From NCBI RefSeq assembly GCF_000420705.1, contig NZ_ATVL01000012.1, positions 272,003 through 336,002 on the forward strand: 64,000 nt of DNA. Reading direction: 5' to 3'. Under the pieces are notes generated by a model. That model was not told where the DNA came from, made no database searches, and saw only the letters and a program-made list of their open reading frames with translations. This document shows, piece by piece, positions 17,725-25,840 of this stretch. The stretch is from Hymenobacter norwichensis DSM 15439 (GTDB lineage Bacteria; Bacteroidota; Bacteroidia; Cytophagales; Hymenobacteraceae). Made by a program: the position numbers and the translations under genes. Each line of letters begins with the position of its first letter. The first letter of the stretch is position 1.

Positions 17725-18195
17725 CTACTTCAGCGCCAGGATATAGCGAGCCATTTCCTGCGTGTCCTTTTCGGAGAGGGCGGGGTGGGGTGTCATCGGG
17801 ATTTCTCCCCAGTTGCCTTTGCCACCGGTGATGATTTTCTTGGCCAGCATGTTCACGTTGGCAACCGTGTTGGGGTATTTCTTGGCAACGTCCTGATAAG
17901 CAGGACCAATCAGCTTCTCGTTTTCGCGGTGGCAGCTGGCGCAGTCAGAGGCGGCAATCAGCTTGGCCCCGGTTTCCGACGGGGTGCCCACGGGCGTCGT
18001 GCCGATTTTGGTGGCGTTGGTGTCCACCTGCGGCTGCCGGGCTACGGCGCTGAGGTTGGAGTTCGTAACGCTGTCCTGGGGTGGCTCGGTTGCTTCAGCC
18101 AGAGTGTATTCTTCTTTCGCCTTTTTGGTATCGGAGTCGGAGCCACAGGAGAAGAGCAGGGGCCCGCACAGCAGGAAAAGAAACGCCTTTTTCAT
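17725..18195 (-). CDS. c-type cytochrome lipoprotein
   Basis: A 156-residue monohaem cytochrome c. It has a lipobox (LLFSC, Cys 17), a Thr/Glu/Pro-rich linker to about residue 75, then the haem attachment site C85-ASC-H89 and the likely axial Met 134 in IPMTPHP. The size and motif spacing fit small class I cytochromes. In the same cluster as a GMC oxidoreductase and its gluconate-2-dehydrogenase subunit-3-like partner, it is the probable electron acceptor. It starts 12 bases after the neighbouring isomerase gene stop. Confidence 0.92.
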   Translation of the reverse strand: MKKAFLFLLCGPLLFSCGSDSDTKKAKEEYTLAEATEPPQDSVTNSNLSAVARQPQVDTNATKIGTTPVGTPSETGAKLIAASDCASCHRENEKLIGPAYQDVAKKYPNTVANVNMLAKKIITGGKGNWGEIPMTPHPALSEKDTQEMARYILALK

Positions 18196-18207
18196 GGAAG
18201 GTGGTAA

Positions 18208-19260
18208 TTAAAGACCGAGGATCTTCTGGTTAAGGGATTGGTCGATGCCGGAAGCGGCAAAATCGTCGAAGGCCTTATCGGTGACGTGAATGATGTGGTT
18301 CTGAATGAATGGGGCACCTTCGCGGGCACCGTCTTCGGGATGTTTGAGGGCGCATTCCCACTCCAGCACAGCCCAGCCAGGGTAGTCGTACTGCGCCATT
18401 TTGCTGAAAATGGCCTTGAAATCAACCTGCCCATCCCCGAGGGAGCGGAAGCGGCCGGCGCGATTCACCCAGTCTTGGTAGCCGCCGTACACGCCCTGCC
18501 GCCCGCTGGGGTTGAACTCAGCATCCTTGACGTGAAACGCCCGAATCCGCTCGTGGTAGATGTCGATGTACTCCAGGTAATCCAGGCACTGCAGCACGAA
18601 GTGCGAGGGGTCGTAAAGCAGGCAAGCGCGCGGATGGTCGTTCACTTCCGTCAGGAACCGCTCGTAGCTGATGCCATCGTGCAGGTCTTCGCCAGCGTGG
18701 ATTTCGTAGCACACATCTACCCCACAAGCATCAAACTCATCCAGAATAGGCCGCCAGCGCCGGCCTAGCTCGGCAAAACCATCATCAACCAGCCCAGCAG
18801 GGCGCTGGGGCCACGGATACATGTAGGGCCACAGCAACGCCCCGCTGAACGTGGCGTGTGCTGTGAGACCCAGTCGCCGCGAGGCCTTAGCGGCATACGT
18901 AAGTTGCTGCACCGCCCATTGCTGGCGAGCAACGGGGTTGCCGCGTACGGCTTCGGGCGCAAACCCATCAAACAGTTGGTCATACACCGGATTCACGGCC
19001 ACCAACTGTCCCTGCAAATGCGTCGACAGCTCGGTGATTTCCAGGCCAGCGGCCTGCACTTTGCCTTTCAGCTCGTCGGCGTAGGTTTGGCTTTCGGCGG
19101 CTAGTTTGAGGTCGATGAAGCGGCTGTCAGTGGTAGGCAGCTGCACGCCTTTGTAGCCTTGGCTGCTAGCCCAGGCGCAGATGCTTTCCAGGTTGTTGAA
19201 GGGGGCTTGGTCGCCGATGAACTGCGCCAGAAAAATGCCCGGTCCTTTGATGGTTTTCAT
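18208..19260 (-). CDS. Sugar phosphate isomerase/epimerase family protein, cytoplasmic
   Basis: A 350-residue AP-endonuclease-2/xylose-isomerase-like TIM-barrel protein with no signal peptide. The usual metal site can be traced as Glu in VCYEIHAGED, Asp in LLYDPSHF, His in AFHVKDAEF and Glu in AVLEWECA. It starts 6 bases after the Gfo/Idh/MocA gene stop, so the two are tightly coupled. Proteins of this pair type act together in cleavage or interconversion of 3-keto sugars in several bacteria; the specific reaction here is inferred. Confidence 0.85.
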   Translation of the reverse strand: MKTIKGPGIFLAQFIGDQAPFNNLESICAWASSQGYKGVQLPTTDSRFIDLKLAAESQTYADELKGKVQAAGLEITELSTHLQGQLVAVNPVYDQLFDGFAPEAVRGNPVARQQWAVQQLTYAAKASRRLGLTAHATFSGALLWPYMYPWPQRPAGLVDDGFAELGRRWRPILDEFDACGVDVCYEIHAGEDLHDGISYERFLTEVNDHPRACLLYDPSHFVLQCLDYLEYIDIYHERIRAFHVKDAEFNPSGRQGVYGGYQDWVNRAGRFRSLGDGQVDFKAIFSKMAQYDYPGWAVLEWECALKHPEDGAREGAPFIQNHIIHVTDKAFDDFAASGIDQSLNQKILGL

Positions 19261-19266
19261 ACGCTT

Positions 19267-20418
19267 TTACACGGTGAATTTGGTCCACTTCCGCTCAGAC
19301 TGGCCCGAGGCAATAACGTTTTCAATGAAAGCCATGCCCCGCAATCCTTCCTCGATGCTTGGGTAATCCTGGGCTTCGGGTGGAGCCGATGGGCCGCCCT
19401 GCTCCGCCAATAATGTCAGGGCGAAGTTGCGGTAGAGGTTGGCGAAGGCCTCCAGGTAACCCTCGGGGTGGCCTGGTGGGATGCGGCTGTTGTGGCGGGC
19501 GGCGGCGCTGAGGTAGGCTGCGCCCGTACGGCGCACTTCGGCGGGGCGGTCCAGCCATTTCACCAGCAGCGTGTTGGCGTCGGCCTGCTGCCAGTCGAGG
19601 CCGCCTTTCTCGCCATAGATGCGCAGGCGCAGGTTGTTTTCCTCGCCGGCCGCCACCTGAGTAGCTACCAGTACGCCACTAGCTGCGTCGCCGAGCTTGA
19701 GTAGCACAGCCCCGTCGTCATCGAGGCGACGGTTGGGCACTACGGTGTTGATGTCGGCGCATAGTTCCGTTACGTGCAGGCCGCTCACATATTCGAGCAG
19801 GTTGAAAGCGTGGGTGCCAATGTCGCCCATGGCACCGGCTATGCCGCTACGGGCGGGGTCGGTGCGCCAGGCAGCCTGCTTGTTCTCGCCGCTTTCCTCG
19901 GGCGTACTCAACCAGCCCTGCGGATACTCCACGTACACTTTGCGCACTGTACCCAGCGCCCCAGAAGCTACCAGATGGCGGGCCTCCTTAAGGATGGGGT
20001 AACCGGTGTAGGTATGCGTCAGGCACAGCTTGCGGCCAGTGGATTTCAGCACGTCGGCCAGTTCCTGCGCTTCGGCCAACGAAAACGTCATCGGCTTGTC
20101 CAGCACAACATCGAAGCCATGTTCCAAAGCCAGCTTGGCGGGCGCGAAGTGCAAGTGGTTGGGCGTCACAATGCTGATAACCTGGACCCGCTCATTTGCC
20201 GGCCGCTGAGCTTCTTGCTCCACCAGCTCTTGGTAGGACGCATACACTCGGTCGGGGGCTAAGCCAAGCTCTTGGCCGGTGGCCCGGGAAGTGTCGGGGT
20301 TGCTGCTGAAGGCACCGGCTACCAGTTCGTATAGGCCATCCAGGGAGGCCGCTATGCGGTGCACCGCTCCAATGAAGGAGCCCTGCCCCCCACCAATCAT
20401 GCCCAATCGTAATTTCAT
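19267..20418 (-). CDS. Gfo/Idh/MocA family oxidoreductase
   Basis: A 383-residue cytoplasmic NAD(P)-dependent sugar oxidoreductase. The Rossmann motif (GMIGGGQGSFIGAVHR) is at residues about 6-21. The family signature Lys-Pro occurs as VLDKPMTFS, with Asp in place of the more common Glu. TPNHLHFAPAKLAL and GAMGDIGTHAFNLLEY (catalytic-His region) follow. With the adjoining TIM-barrel gene it would reduce or oxidise C3 of a keto-sugar intermediate (inference from cluster content). A 114-base gap with a 13-bp inverted repeat separates it from the upstream gene. Confidence 0.88.
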   Translation of the reverse strand: MKLRLGMIGGGQGSFIGAVHRIAASLDGLYELVAGAFSSNPDTSRATGQELGLAPDRVYASYQELVEQEAQRPANERVQVISIVTPNHLHFAPAKLALEHGFDVVLDKPMTFSLAEAQELADVLKSTGRKLCLTHTYTGYPILKEARHLVASGALGTVRKVYVEYPQGWLSTPEESGENKQAAWRTDPARSGIAGAMGDIGTHAFNLLEYVSGLHVTELCADINTVVPNRRLDDDGAVLLKLGDAASGVLVATQVAAGEENNLRLRIYGEKGGLDWQQADANTLLVKWLDRPAEVRRTGAAYLSAAARHNSRIPPGHPEGYLEAFANLYRNFALTLLAEQGGPSAPPEAQDYPSIEEGLRGMAFIENVIASGQSERKWTKFTV

Positions 20419-20461
20419 GCGGTACGTGTTGTGGTTATTCAGCCCTTTTAGACAGCTGTCA

Positions 20462-20520
20462 GCTGCTGGCTATTAGCTTTTCTACTTCGTTTCTACAGAA
20501 GTGGTTCAATAGCCAGCAGC
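20462..20520. repeat. 13-bp inverted repeat, AGC-rich
   Basis: The arms GCTGCTGGCTATT (20462-20474) and AATAGCCAGCAGC (20508-20520) lie between two genes of the keto-sugar cluster. Sequences rich in AGCTG/CAGC palindromes also occur near 24199-24231 and 48957-49045, so a diffuse repeat family is possible. Confidence 0.65.
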
Positions 20521-20532
20521 CTTCGCAGGAGG

Positions 20533-21150
20533 CTAAGTGGTAGCCCAGGCACGGTCGCCTTTCTTATACGGTACATCGCCGTCGTATTTGCCGGGTACGG
20601 GGTTATAGCGGAGGGCCTTGGTGGCGCCCGGCTCGGAGGTGAAAAAGCCGAGTAGCGTCAGCTCCTTGAACATGCGGAAGTAGTGGTTGGGCTGCTCCAG
20701 TGTTTTGGTTTTGCTGTACTGCTTCTGCTCGGCGTCGAGGGCGGTAAGCAACTTGGTACGCTGGGCGGCGTCCAAGGACAGGAAGTCTTTGCCGCCTTGC
20801 TTTTTGGCTGCCTCATCGAGTTTGGTGAGGCCTTCAATAAAGATTTTCTGGTCCTTGGGCGTGTAGCAGTCGCGCACCATCACGGCCATAAAGCTGCCTA
20901 CATCGGCAGCCTTAGCGCCGGGCGTTTTAGTGGCGGGCAGAATCGTTTCGCCCACCTCGTTCATAAAGCTGATTTGCTTGGCGTCCAGTACTTCAGCCAG
21001 CTTAGGTGGGGCCTTATCTGCCGATTTTGTTTTGGCGGTTTCCTTTTTGTTGTCGGTATCGGTGGTGCAGCCGCTCAGCAGATAGTCGCCGCTGATGAGG
21101 GCACCGCCCATGATGAGGGCCACCCGGGCCATTGCGTCTCTTCTATTCAT
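20533..21150 (-). CDS. Gluconate 2-dehydrogenase subunit 3 family protein, Tat-exported
   Basis: A 205-residue small subunit of a membrane-associated GMC dehydrogenase. It begins MNRRDAMARVALIMGG, a twin-arginine signal, followed by LLSGC, a lipobox. The mature part has the family pattern FMNEVGETILPATKTPGAKAA and ends in a Tyr/Gly-rich tail. Known partners are exported folded with this subunit as the Tat carrier. It starts 11 bases after the GMC gene stop on the same strand, which supports a two-subunit complex. The ATG at 21150 is chosen because upstream in-frame codons would bury the signal. Confidence 0.9.
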   Translation of the reverse strand: MNRRDAMARVALIMGGALISGDYLLSGCTTDTDNKKETAKTKSADKAPPKLAEVLDAKQISFMNEVGETILPATKTPGAKAADVGSFMAVMVRDCYTPKDQKIFIEGLTKLDEAAKKQGGKDFLSLDAAQRTKLLTALDAEQKQYSKTKTLEQPNHYFRMFKELTLLGFFTSEPGATKALRYNPVPGKYDGDVPYKKGDRAWATT

Positions 21151-21161
21151 GGTCGGCAAGG

Positions 21162-22838
21162 TTAGATGTTTTGCTTTTTCATTTCGCTCACGGCATGATC
21201 CACGGCGCGGGCCGTGAGGGCCATATAAGTGAGCGAAGGATTCTGGCAAGCGGCTGAAGTCATGGCCGCACCATCGGTTACGTACACGTTCGGGGCGTCC
21301 CACACTTGGTTGTGCTTGTTGAGCACCGAGGTTTTGGGGTCGCGGCCCATGCGAGCGGTGCCCATTTCATGAATACCGCCACCCAACACGTAGCCGTTGT
21401 TGTAGGTCTTCACGTTTTCGAGGCCGGCTTTTTCCAGCATCTCCTTGGCATCTTCCATCATGTCGATGCGCATTTTCTGCTCGTTTTCGCGGATGGTAGC
21501 ATCCATTACCAGAATTGGCAGGCCCCACTTGTCCTTGTCGGTTTTCGAGAGGTAAGTGCGATTGTCGTGGTAGGGTAGGGTTTCGCCGAAGCCGGTGATG
21601 CCCATCGTCCACTTACCGGGTTCGGTCAGGGCGTCCTTGTAGTCGCCGCCGATGCTCATTTCGGCAATGTCGCGGCTCCAGCCTTCGCGGCCGGCGCTGC
21701 CCTGGTAGCCGAAGCCCCGGATGTAGTCGCGCTTGTCGCCGAACAGGTTGCGGTAGCGCGGAATGTAGATGCCGTTGGCACGGCGGCCGTACACGTATTT
21801 GTCTTCGTAGCCCGGCATGTCGCCGTGTGCACCCGCCCGAAAGTGGTGGTCCATTAGGTTGTGGCCTAGTTCGCCGCTGCTGCTGCCCAGGCCCTCGGGC
21901 CACACGTCGGTAGCCGAGTTCATCAACACCCACGCTGAGTTGAGCGCCGAGGCGTTCAGGAAAATCACCTTGGCGAAGTACTCGTAGGTTTGGTTGGTTT
22001 CCGCGTCCAGCACTTCCACGCCCTTGGCACGCTTGGTGTCCTTGTCGTAGAGGATTTTGGTAACGATGGAAAACGGCCGCAACGTAAGGTTGCCGGTAGC
22101 AACGGCCGCCGGCAGTGTAGCCGACTGCGTGCTGAAGTACGCCCCAAATGGGCAGCCCAGCCAGCATTTGTTGCGGTACTGGCAGTTCACGCGGTTGTTA
22201 TGCGGCTGGGTGATATTGGCCGTCCGCCCGATAATCATGCGGCGGTGCTCGTAGTTTTTCTTGATGCGGGCCGCCACGTCCTTCTCCACCACGTTCATTT
22301 CCATAGGTGGCATAAAATCGCCATCGGGCAGCTGAGGCAGGTTCTCACGCGAGCCACTGATACCAGCAAACTTCTCTACGCGGCTGTACCACGGAGCTAG
22401 GTCCTCGTAGCGAATTGGCCAGTCCACGGCAATACCGTCCTTGGCGTTGGCCGTGAAGTCGTAGTCGCTCAAGCGGTACGACTGGCGGCCCCACATCAGG
22501 GAGCGGCCACCCACGTGGTAGCCCCGGAACCAGTCGAAGGGCTTGTCTTCCTTATAAGGGCTTTCCTTTTCATTGACCCAGTAATCCAGGTTGCTCTCAT
22601 TCAGCGTGTAGTCGCGCCCGAGCACCGGATAGTCCTTGATCATCTGCTGCGTTTTGCCGCCCCGGTGAGGTAACTCCCACGGGTTTTTGTTGGCATTCAC
22701 GTAGTCTTTGACGTGTTCTATGTTGCGGCCCCGCTCCAGCATAATGGTCTTCAGGCCTTTCTCGGTCAGCTCTTTAGCCGCCATGCCGCCCGAAATGCCG
22801 GAGCCAATGACGATGGCGTCATACGTGTTCTTTTCCAT
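21162..22838 (-). CDS. GMC family FAD-dependent oxidoreductase (sugar dehydrogenase large subunit)
   Basis: A 558-residue flavoprotein. The FAD-binding GSGISGG motif is at residues 12-18 and MLERG follows. The C-terminal GMC domain contains HEMGTARMG, NVYVTDGAAMTSAACQNPS and the closing LTARAVDHAV. A Cys-rich stretch (NCQYRNKCWLGCPFGAY) recalls gluconate/glucoside dehydrogenase large subunits. There is no signal peptide; it is probably carried through the Tat system by the adjoining small subunit. The best-known relatives oxidise C3 of glucosides or C2 of gluconate; the cluster content favours C3 oxidation. Confidence 0.9.
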   Translation of the reverse strand: MEKNTYDAIVIGSGISGGMAAKELTEKGLKTIMLERGRNIEHVKDYVNANKNPWELPHRGGKTQQMIKDYPVLGRDYTLNESNLDYWVNEKESPYKEDKPFDWFRGYHVGGRSLMWGRQSYRLSDYDFTANAKDGIAVDWPIRYEDLAPWYSRVEKFAGISGSRENLPQLPDGDFMPPMEMNVVEKDVAARIKKNYEHRRMIIGRTANITQPHNNRVNCQYRNKCWLGCPFGAYFSTQSATLPAAVATGNLTLRPFSIVTKILYDKDTKRAKGVEVLDAETNQTYEYFAKVIFLNASALNSAWVLMNSATDVWPEGLGSSSGELGHNLMDHHFRAGAHGDMPGYEDKYVYGRRANGIYIPRYRNLFGDKRDYIRGFGYQGSAGREGWSRDIAEMSIGGDYKDALTEPGKWTMGITGFGETLPYHDNRTYLSKTDKDKWGLPILVMDATIRENEQKMRIDMMEDAKEMLEKAGLENVKTYNNGYVLGGGIHEMGTARMGRDPKTSVLNKHNQVWDAPNVYVTDGAAMTSAACQNPSLTYMALTARAVDHAVSEMKKQNI

Positions 22839-22888
22839 GAAATACGGTGGGATTAGGAAAGATAGGGTAGGGCCGTGGTGCCAGCAGG

Positions 22889-23770
22889 CTATACCAACGT
22901 CCGCTTGATATGCGTGATGCTCTTCTGGATGCTGTCGAAAGGGGAGCCGGGCGTTTGGTCTTGCTCCACGAAGAAGTACTTCATGCCTGAGAGCTTGCTC
23001 TGCGCGAAAATGCGTTTGAAGTCAATGGAGCCATTGCCGACTTCAGTGAAGTTACGGGCGGGCGTTTTGTCCATATCCTTGACATGCCACAGCGGGAAGC
23101 GGCCGGGGTGCTTCTTGAACAGCTCCACTGGGTCTTGGCCGGCTTTGGTGGCCCAATACAGGTCTAGCTCCATCTTTACCAGTTCCTTGTCGGTGGTTAG
23201 CAGCAGGTCGTAAGGCATTTTGCCATCCTGCGCCATAAACTCGAAGTCGTGGTTGTGGTAGCAAAGCTGAATGCCAGCCTTCTTGCACCGCTCACCGGCC
23301 TTGTTGAGTTGGTCAGCTACGTACTTATAGTGGTCGAGGCCACCCCGCTCGGATTCCGAGAGGTAGGCGCACACCATGTATTTCACGCCCACTTGCGCGG
23401 CATCGTCCACGGCTTTGTCCCAACCGTGCAGCATGGTGCCTTCCGTGGCTTTGCCTTCGTATAGTTCTTCGCCCAGCCGATAATGGCTGCTTGGCATGGT
23501 CAGGCCTGTCTTTTTCAGTTCCTTAGCAAAGGCCGCGGGTGCCATGCCGTAGAACAAACCGCTACCGGTGTAGGTAGCTCCTTCCACCGTAGTATAGCCC
23601 ATCTTAGCTACGCGAACCAGTGTGCCCATGGGGTCTTTCTGCATGGCGTCGCGCAGGGTGTAGAGCTGCAAGCCAATATCCGTTTGGCCTTTGGCGAAGA
23701 GAGCAGGCGAGGTCAGTACCCCCGCAGAAAAAAGAGCGGCGGACTTGGCAAAGGAACGGCGGGAGGTCAT
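22889..23770 (-). CDS. Sugar phosphate isomerase/epimerase family protein, Tat-exported
   Basis: A 293-residue TIM-barrel protein with a textbook twin-arginine signal (TSRRSFAKSAALF) ending near residue 26. The metal-site elements are Glu/His in IQLCYHNHDFEF, Glu-Asp in KMELDLYWA, His in PLWHVKDMD and Glu in YFFVEQDQT. It is the first gene of the nine-gene minus-strand series. Related exported proteins sit beside GMC and Gfo/Idh/MocA genes in many Bacteroidota. Its reaction on a keto-sugar in the periplasm is inferred. Confidence 0.87.
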   Translation of the reverse strand: MTSRRSFAKSAALFSAGVLTSPALFAKGQTDIGLQLYTLRDAMQKDPMGTLVRVAKMGYTTVEGATYTGSGLFYGMAPAAFAKELKKTGLTMPSSHYRLGEELYEGKATEGTMLHGWDKAVDDAAQVGVKYMVCAYLSESERGGLDHYKYVADQLNKAGERCKKAGIQLCYHNHDFEFMAQDGKMPYDLLLTTDKELVKMELDLYWATKAGQDPVELFKKHPGRFPLWHVKDMDKTPARNFTEVGNGSIDFKRIFAQSKLSGMKYFFVEQDQTPGSPFDSIQKSITHIKRTLV

Positions 23771-24255
23771 AAGGCGGAAAGGGTGGAAGAGAGAGAAGTT
23801 GTGCTGTAAGTGGCAGTAGGCTGTAGCAGGCAGTTGTAGCCTGTTTTAAAAGCCCTTACAATCAAGAAGACAACTTAAAATGTGTGTGGATGCAGCAGTT
23901 GAGTTACCCAAGGTATCGTTGCTTGCTCTGCCAATGCAAGCTTTTTCTTAGTTATTGTTGTGATTTAACCTTGTGGTGAGTGGGTACTTATACACCTAGC
24001 GCACACATGAGTACTGAGTATTCTTAGCTCATAATCAGTTGCTTGTATCGGACTGCTTGATGAAGCGACTCACCTAAAAAACAACTATCACTAGGGCGAA
24101 GAGCCGAACGTTTTATTTCCGGAAGATGCCAAGCACTAATCTGGGGTATAAATAATGCAGAGGCTTCTATATAGTGCTACTCTTTTGCCTAGTACCAGCA
24201 GTAGCAGCCAGCCATAGGCTAACTGCTACTGTCAGGTAGTTCAAGTAAGCTACAA
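23771..24255. other. Intergenic region between the keto-sugar and alpha-glucan loci
   Basis: No coding sequence recognised. It probably contains the promoter of the nine-gene series starting at 23770. A small inverted repeat CAGTAGCAG...CTGCTACTG (24199-24231) lies just after the susD stop codon and may end that transcript, although no U-tract follows. Confidence 0.5.
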
Positions 24256-25821
24256 TTAGTAGCCAGGATTCTGAGTGATGTTCCGGTTAATATCTACCTG
24301 ATTTTTCGGCACTGGGTAAACCAAATACTTTGGGTCACTCAGGGGCTTGTCTTTGCGAGCTAGCAGAAACTTGCCGAACCGAACCATATCCTGCCGCCGC
24401 CACGACTCGCCGTATAGCTCCCGGCCCCGCTCATCGAGCAGTACGTCCAGCGTGAGGTTGGTCAGGGCGCTGGCACCGCGCGAAGGATGAGTGCGTACCG
24501 AGTTAACAATAGCCAACGGGGTAGCGCCGTACGTGCCGGCGCTGGTGGCCGTGCCACCGCGCAGAATAGCTTCGGCTTTCATCAGAAGCACATCGGCTAG
24601 CCGGAAGGTCACGTGGTCATTTTCGCACCCGTTACCACCTTTGCCTTCGCTCACATAGTCAACCGGATATTTGTTGGGCCGAATGCCTTTGGCTTCGAGG
24701 TCGGAACCGGTTTCGGAGAGGTTGATATCCCTGGTGAAAGACAATGGAGCACCGCCACGGGTAGTGAGCGGAGCATCAGTAAGGAGATTGTACTGCTGGC
24801 CAGCCAGGAAGCCCACGTTGATGCGGCGGCCGGGGTTAGCGGGGCCGCCACTGATATCGTACGCCACTCCCCGGCGCTTGTCGGTTGCTTCAAACAAGTC
24901 GTAGAACCCAGCAGTGGTAGCCGGGCCATTGTAGCCGTCTACAGGCCGCATGTTGTAGTGCGAAATAAACTTCCAGAAGTCGCGCGTGGGGCCGCTGTTG
25001 CCGAACGTGTTTTCCTGCGTGAAGATGTTTTCCCGGCCAATTGCACCGTTGTTGGGCGCAAAGTTGTCGAAGTAGTTGGTGGTGAATGAGTACTTGTTGC
25101 TATTGATAATCTGGTCGGCCAGTGCAATTACTTGGTTCATGTCGGCCGCCGCGAAGGTGGGCGACTGCCGGTTGGCGTACACTCCTTTGTTGAGGTAGCA
25201 CTTCATCAGCAGCACCCGAGCGGCATCCTTGGTAGCTTTACTAACGGGAGCGTCGGGCAGGTTATTCTGAATGGCGGTAAGCTCACTCACAATGTAGTTG
25301 AGCGCCTCAGAGCCTTGGCGCACTTTGGCGGGCTCGTTCAGCGGCTCGCCTGGCTCCCGGTACAGCACTTGGTCGTAAAGGTCGAGGAGGAGGTACGTGG
25401 CCCAGGCCCGCAGAAACCGGGATTCAGCTTGCTGCTGCTGCGTGGGGTCGAAGCGCAACAGGTCAGTGGAAGCGAAGATGATACCTTCCAGCTGGTTGAA
25501 CGTGTCGCGTACCCGCTCGTTGTTGGGGTCCCAGGTGTGGTTGAATAGGGCCCGCCACTTGCCGTTGTCGTCCCAGTCTGGCCCGCGGGTGGGCATAATG
25601 CGCGCGTCAGTTGATACTTCTTCGAGGGCAAATACACTCACGCAGCCTTGAATAGGGTCGCGCTGGGCGTTGTATACCCCCTGGAGCAGGGCCGCCGGGT
25701 CGCCGCGCGGAATTTGGTCTAGGGAGAGCTGACCTTGCAATGTTTCATCAACATCACAGCTAGTAGCACCTTGCAACAAAGTCAGCAACGTAATGGCACT
25801 GGCAATCTTAGCGTATTTCAT
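24256..25821 (-). CDS. SusD/RagB family lipoprotein of the alpha-glucan locus
   Basis: A 521-residue SusD-like surface glycan-binding lipoprotein. It has a lipobox ending TSC (Cys 22), helical N-terminal repeats, RLADVLLMKAEAIL in the later half, RGRELYGESWRRQDMVRFG, and the terminal NPGY. It starts 19 bases after the susC stop. Together with the GH13 gene at the head of the same operon it would bind gluco-oligosaccharides at the cell surface. Confidence 0.93.
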   Translation of the reverse strand: MKYAKIASAITLLTLLQGATSCDVDETLQGQLSLDQIPRGDPAALLQGVYNAQRDPIQGCVSVFALEEVSTDARIMPTRGPDWDDNGKWRALFNHTWDPNNERVRDTFNQLEGIIFASTDLLRFDPTQQQQAESRFLRAWATYLLLDLYDQVLYREPGEPLNEPAKVRQGSEALNYIVSELTAIQNNLPDAPVSKATKDAARVLLMKCYLNKGVYANRQSPTFAAADMNQVIALADQIINSNKYSFTTNYFDNFAPNNGAIGRENIFTQENTFGNSGPTRDFWKFISHYNMRPVDGYNGPATTAGFYDLFEATDKRRGVAYDISGGPANPGRRINVGFLAGQQYNLLTDAPLTTRGGAPLSFTRDINLSETGSDLEAKGIRPNKYPVDYVSEGKGGNGCENDHVTFRLADVLLMKAEAILRGGTATSAGTYGATPLAIVNSVRTHPSRGASALTNLTLDVLLDERGRELYGESWRRQDMVRFGKFLLARKDKPLSDPKYLVYPVPKNQVDINRNITQNPGY

Positions 25822-25840
25822 GGTGGGAATAAGTTAGAGA

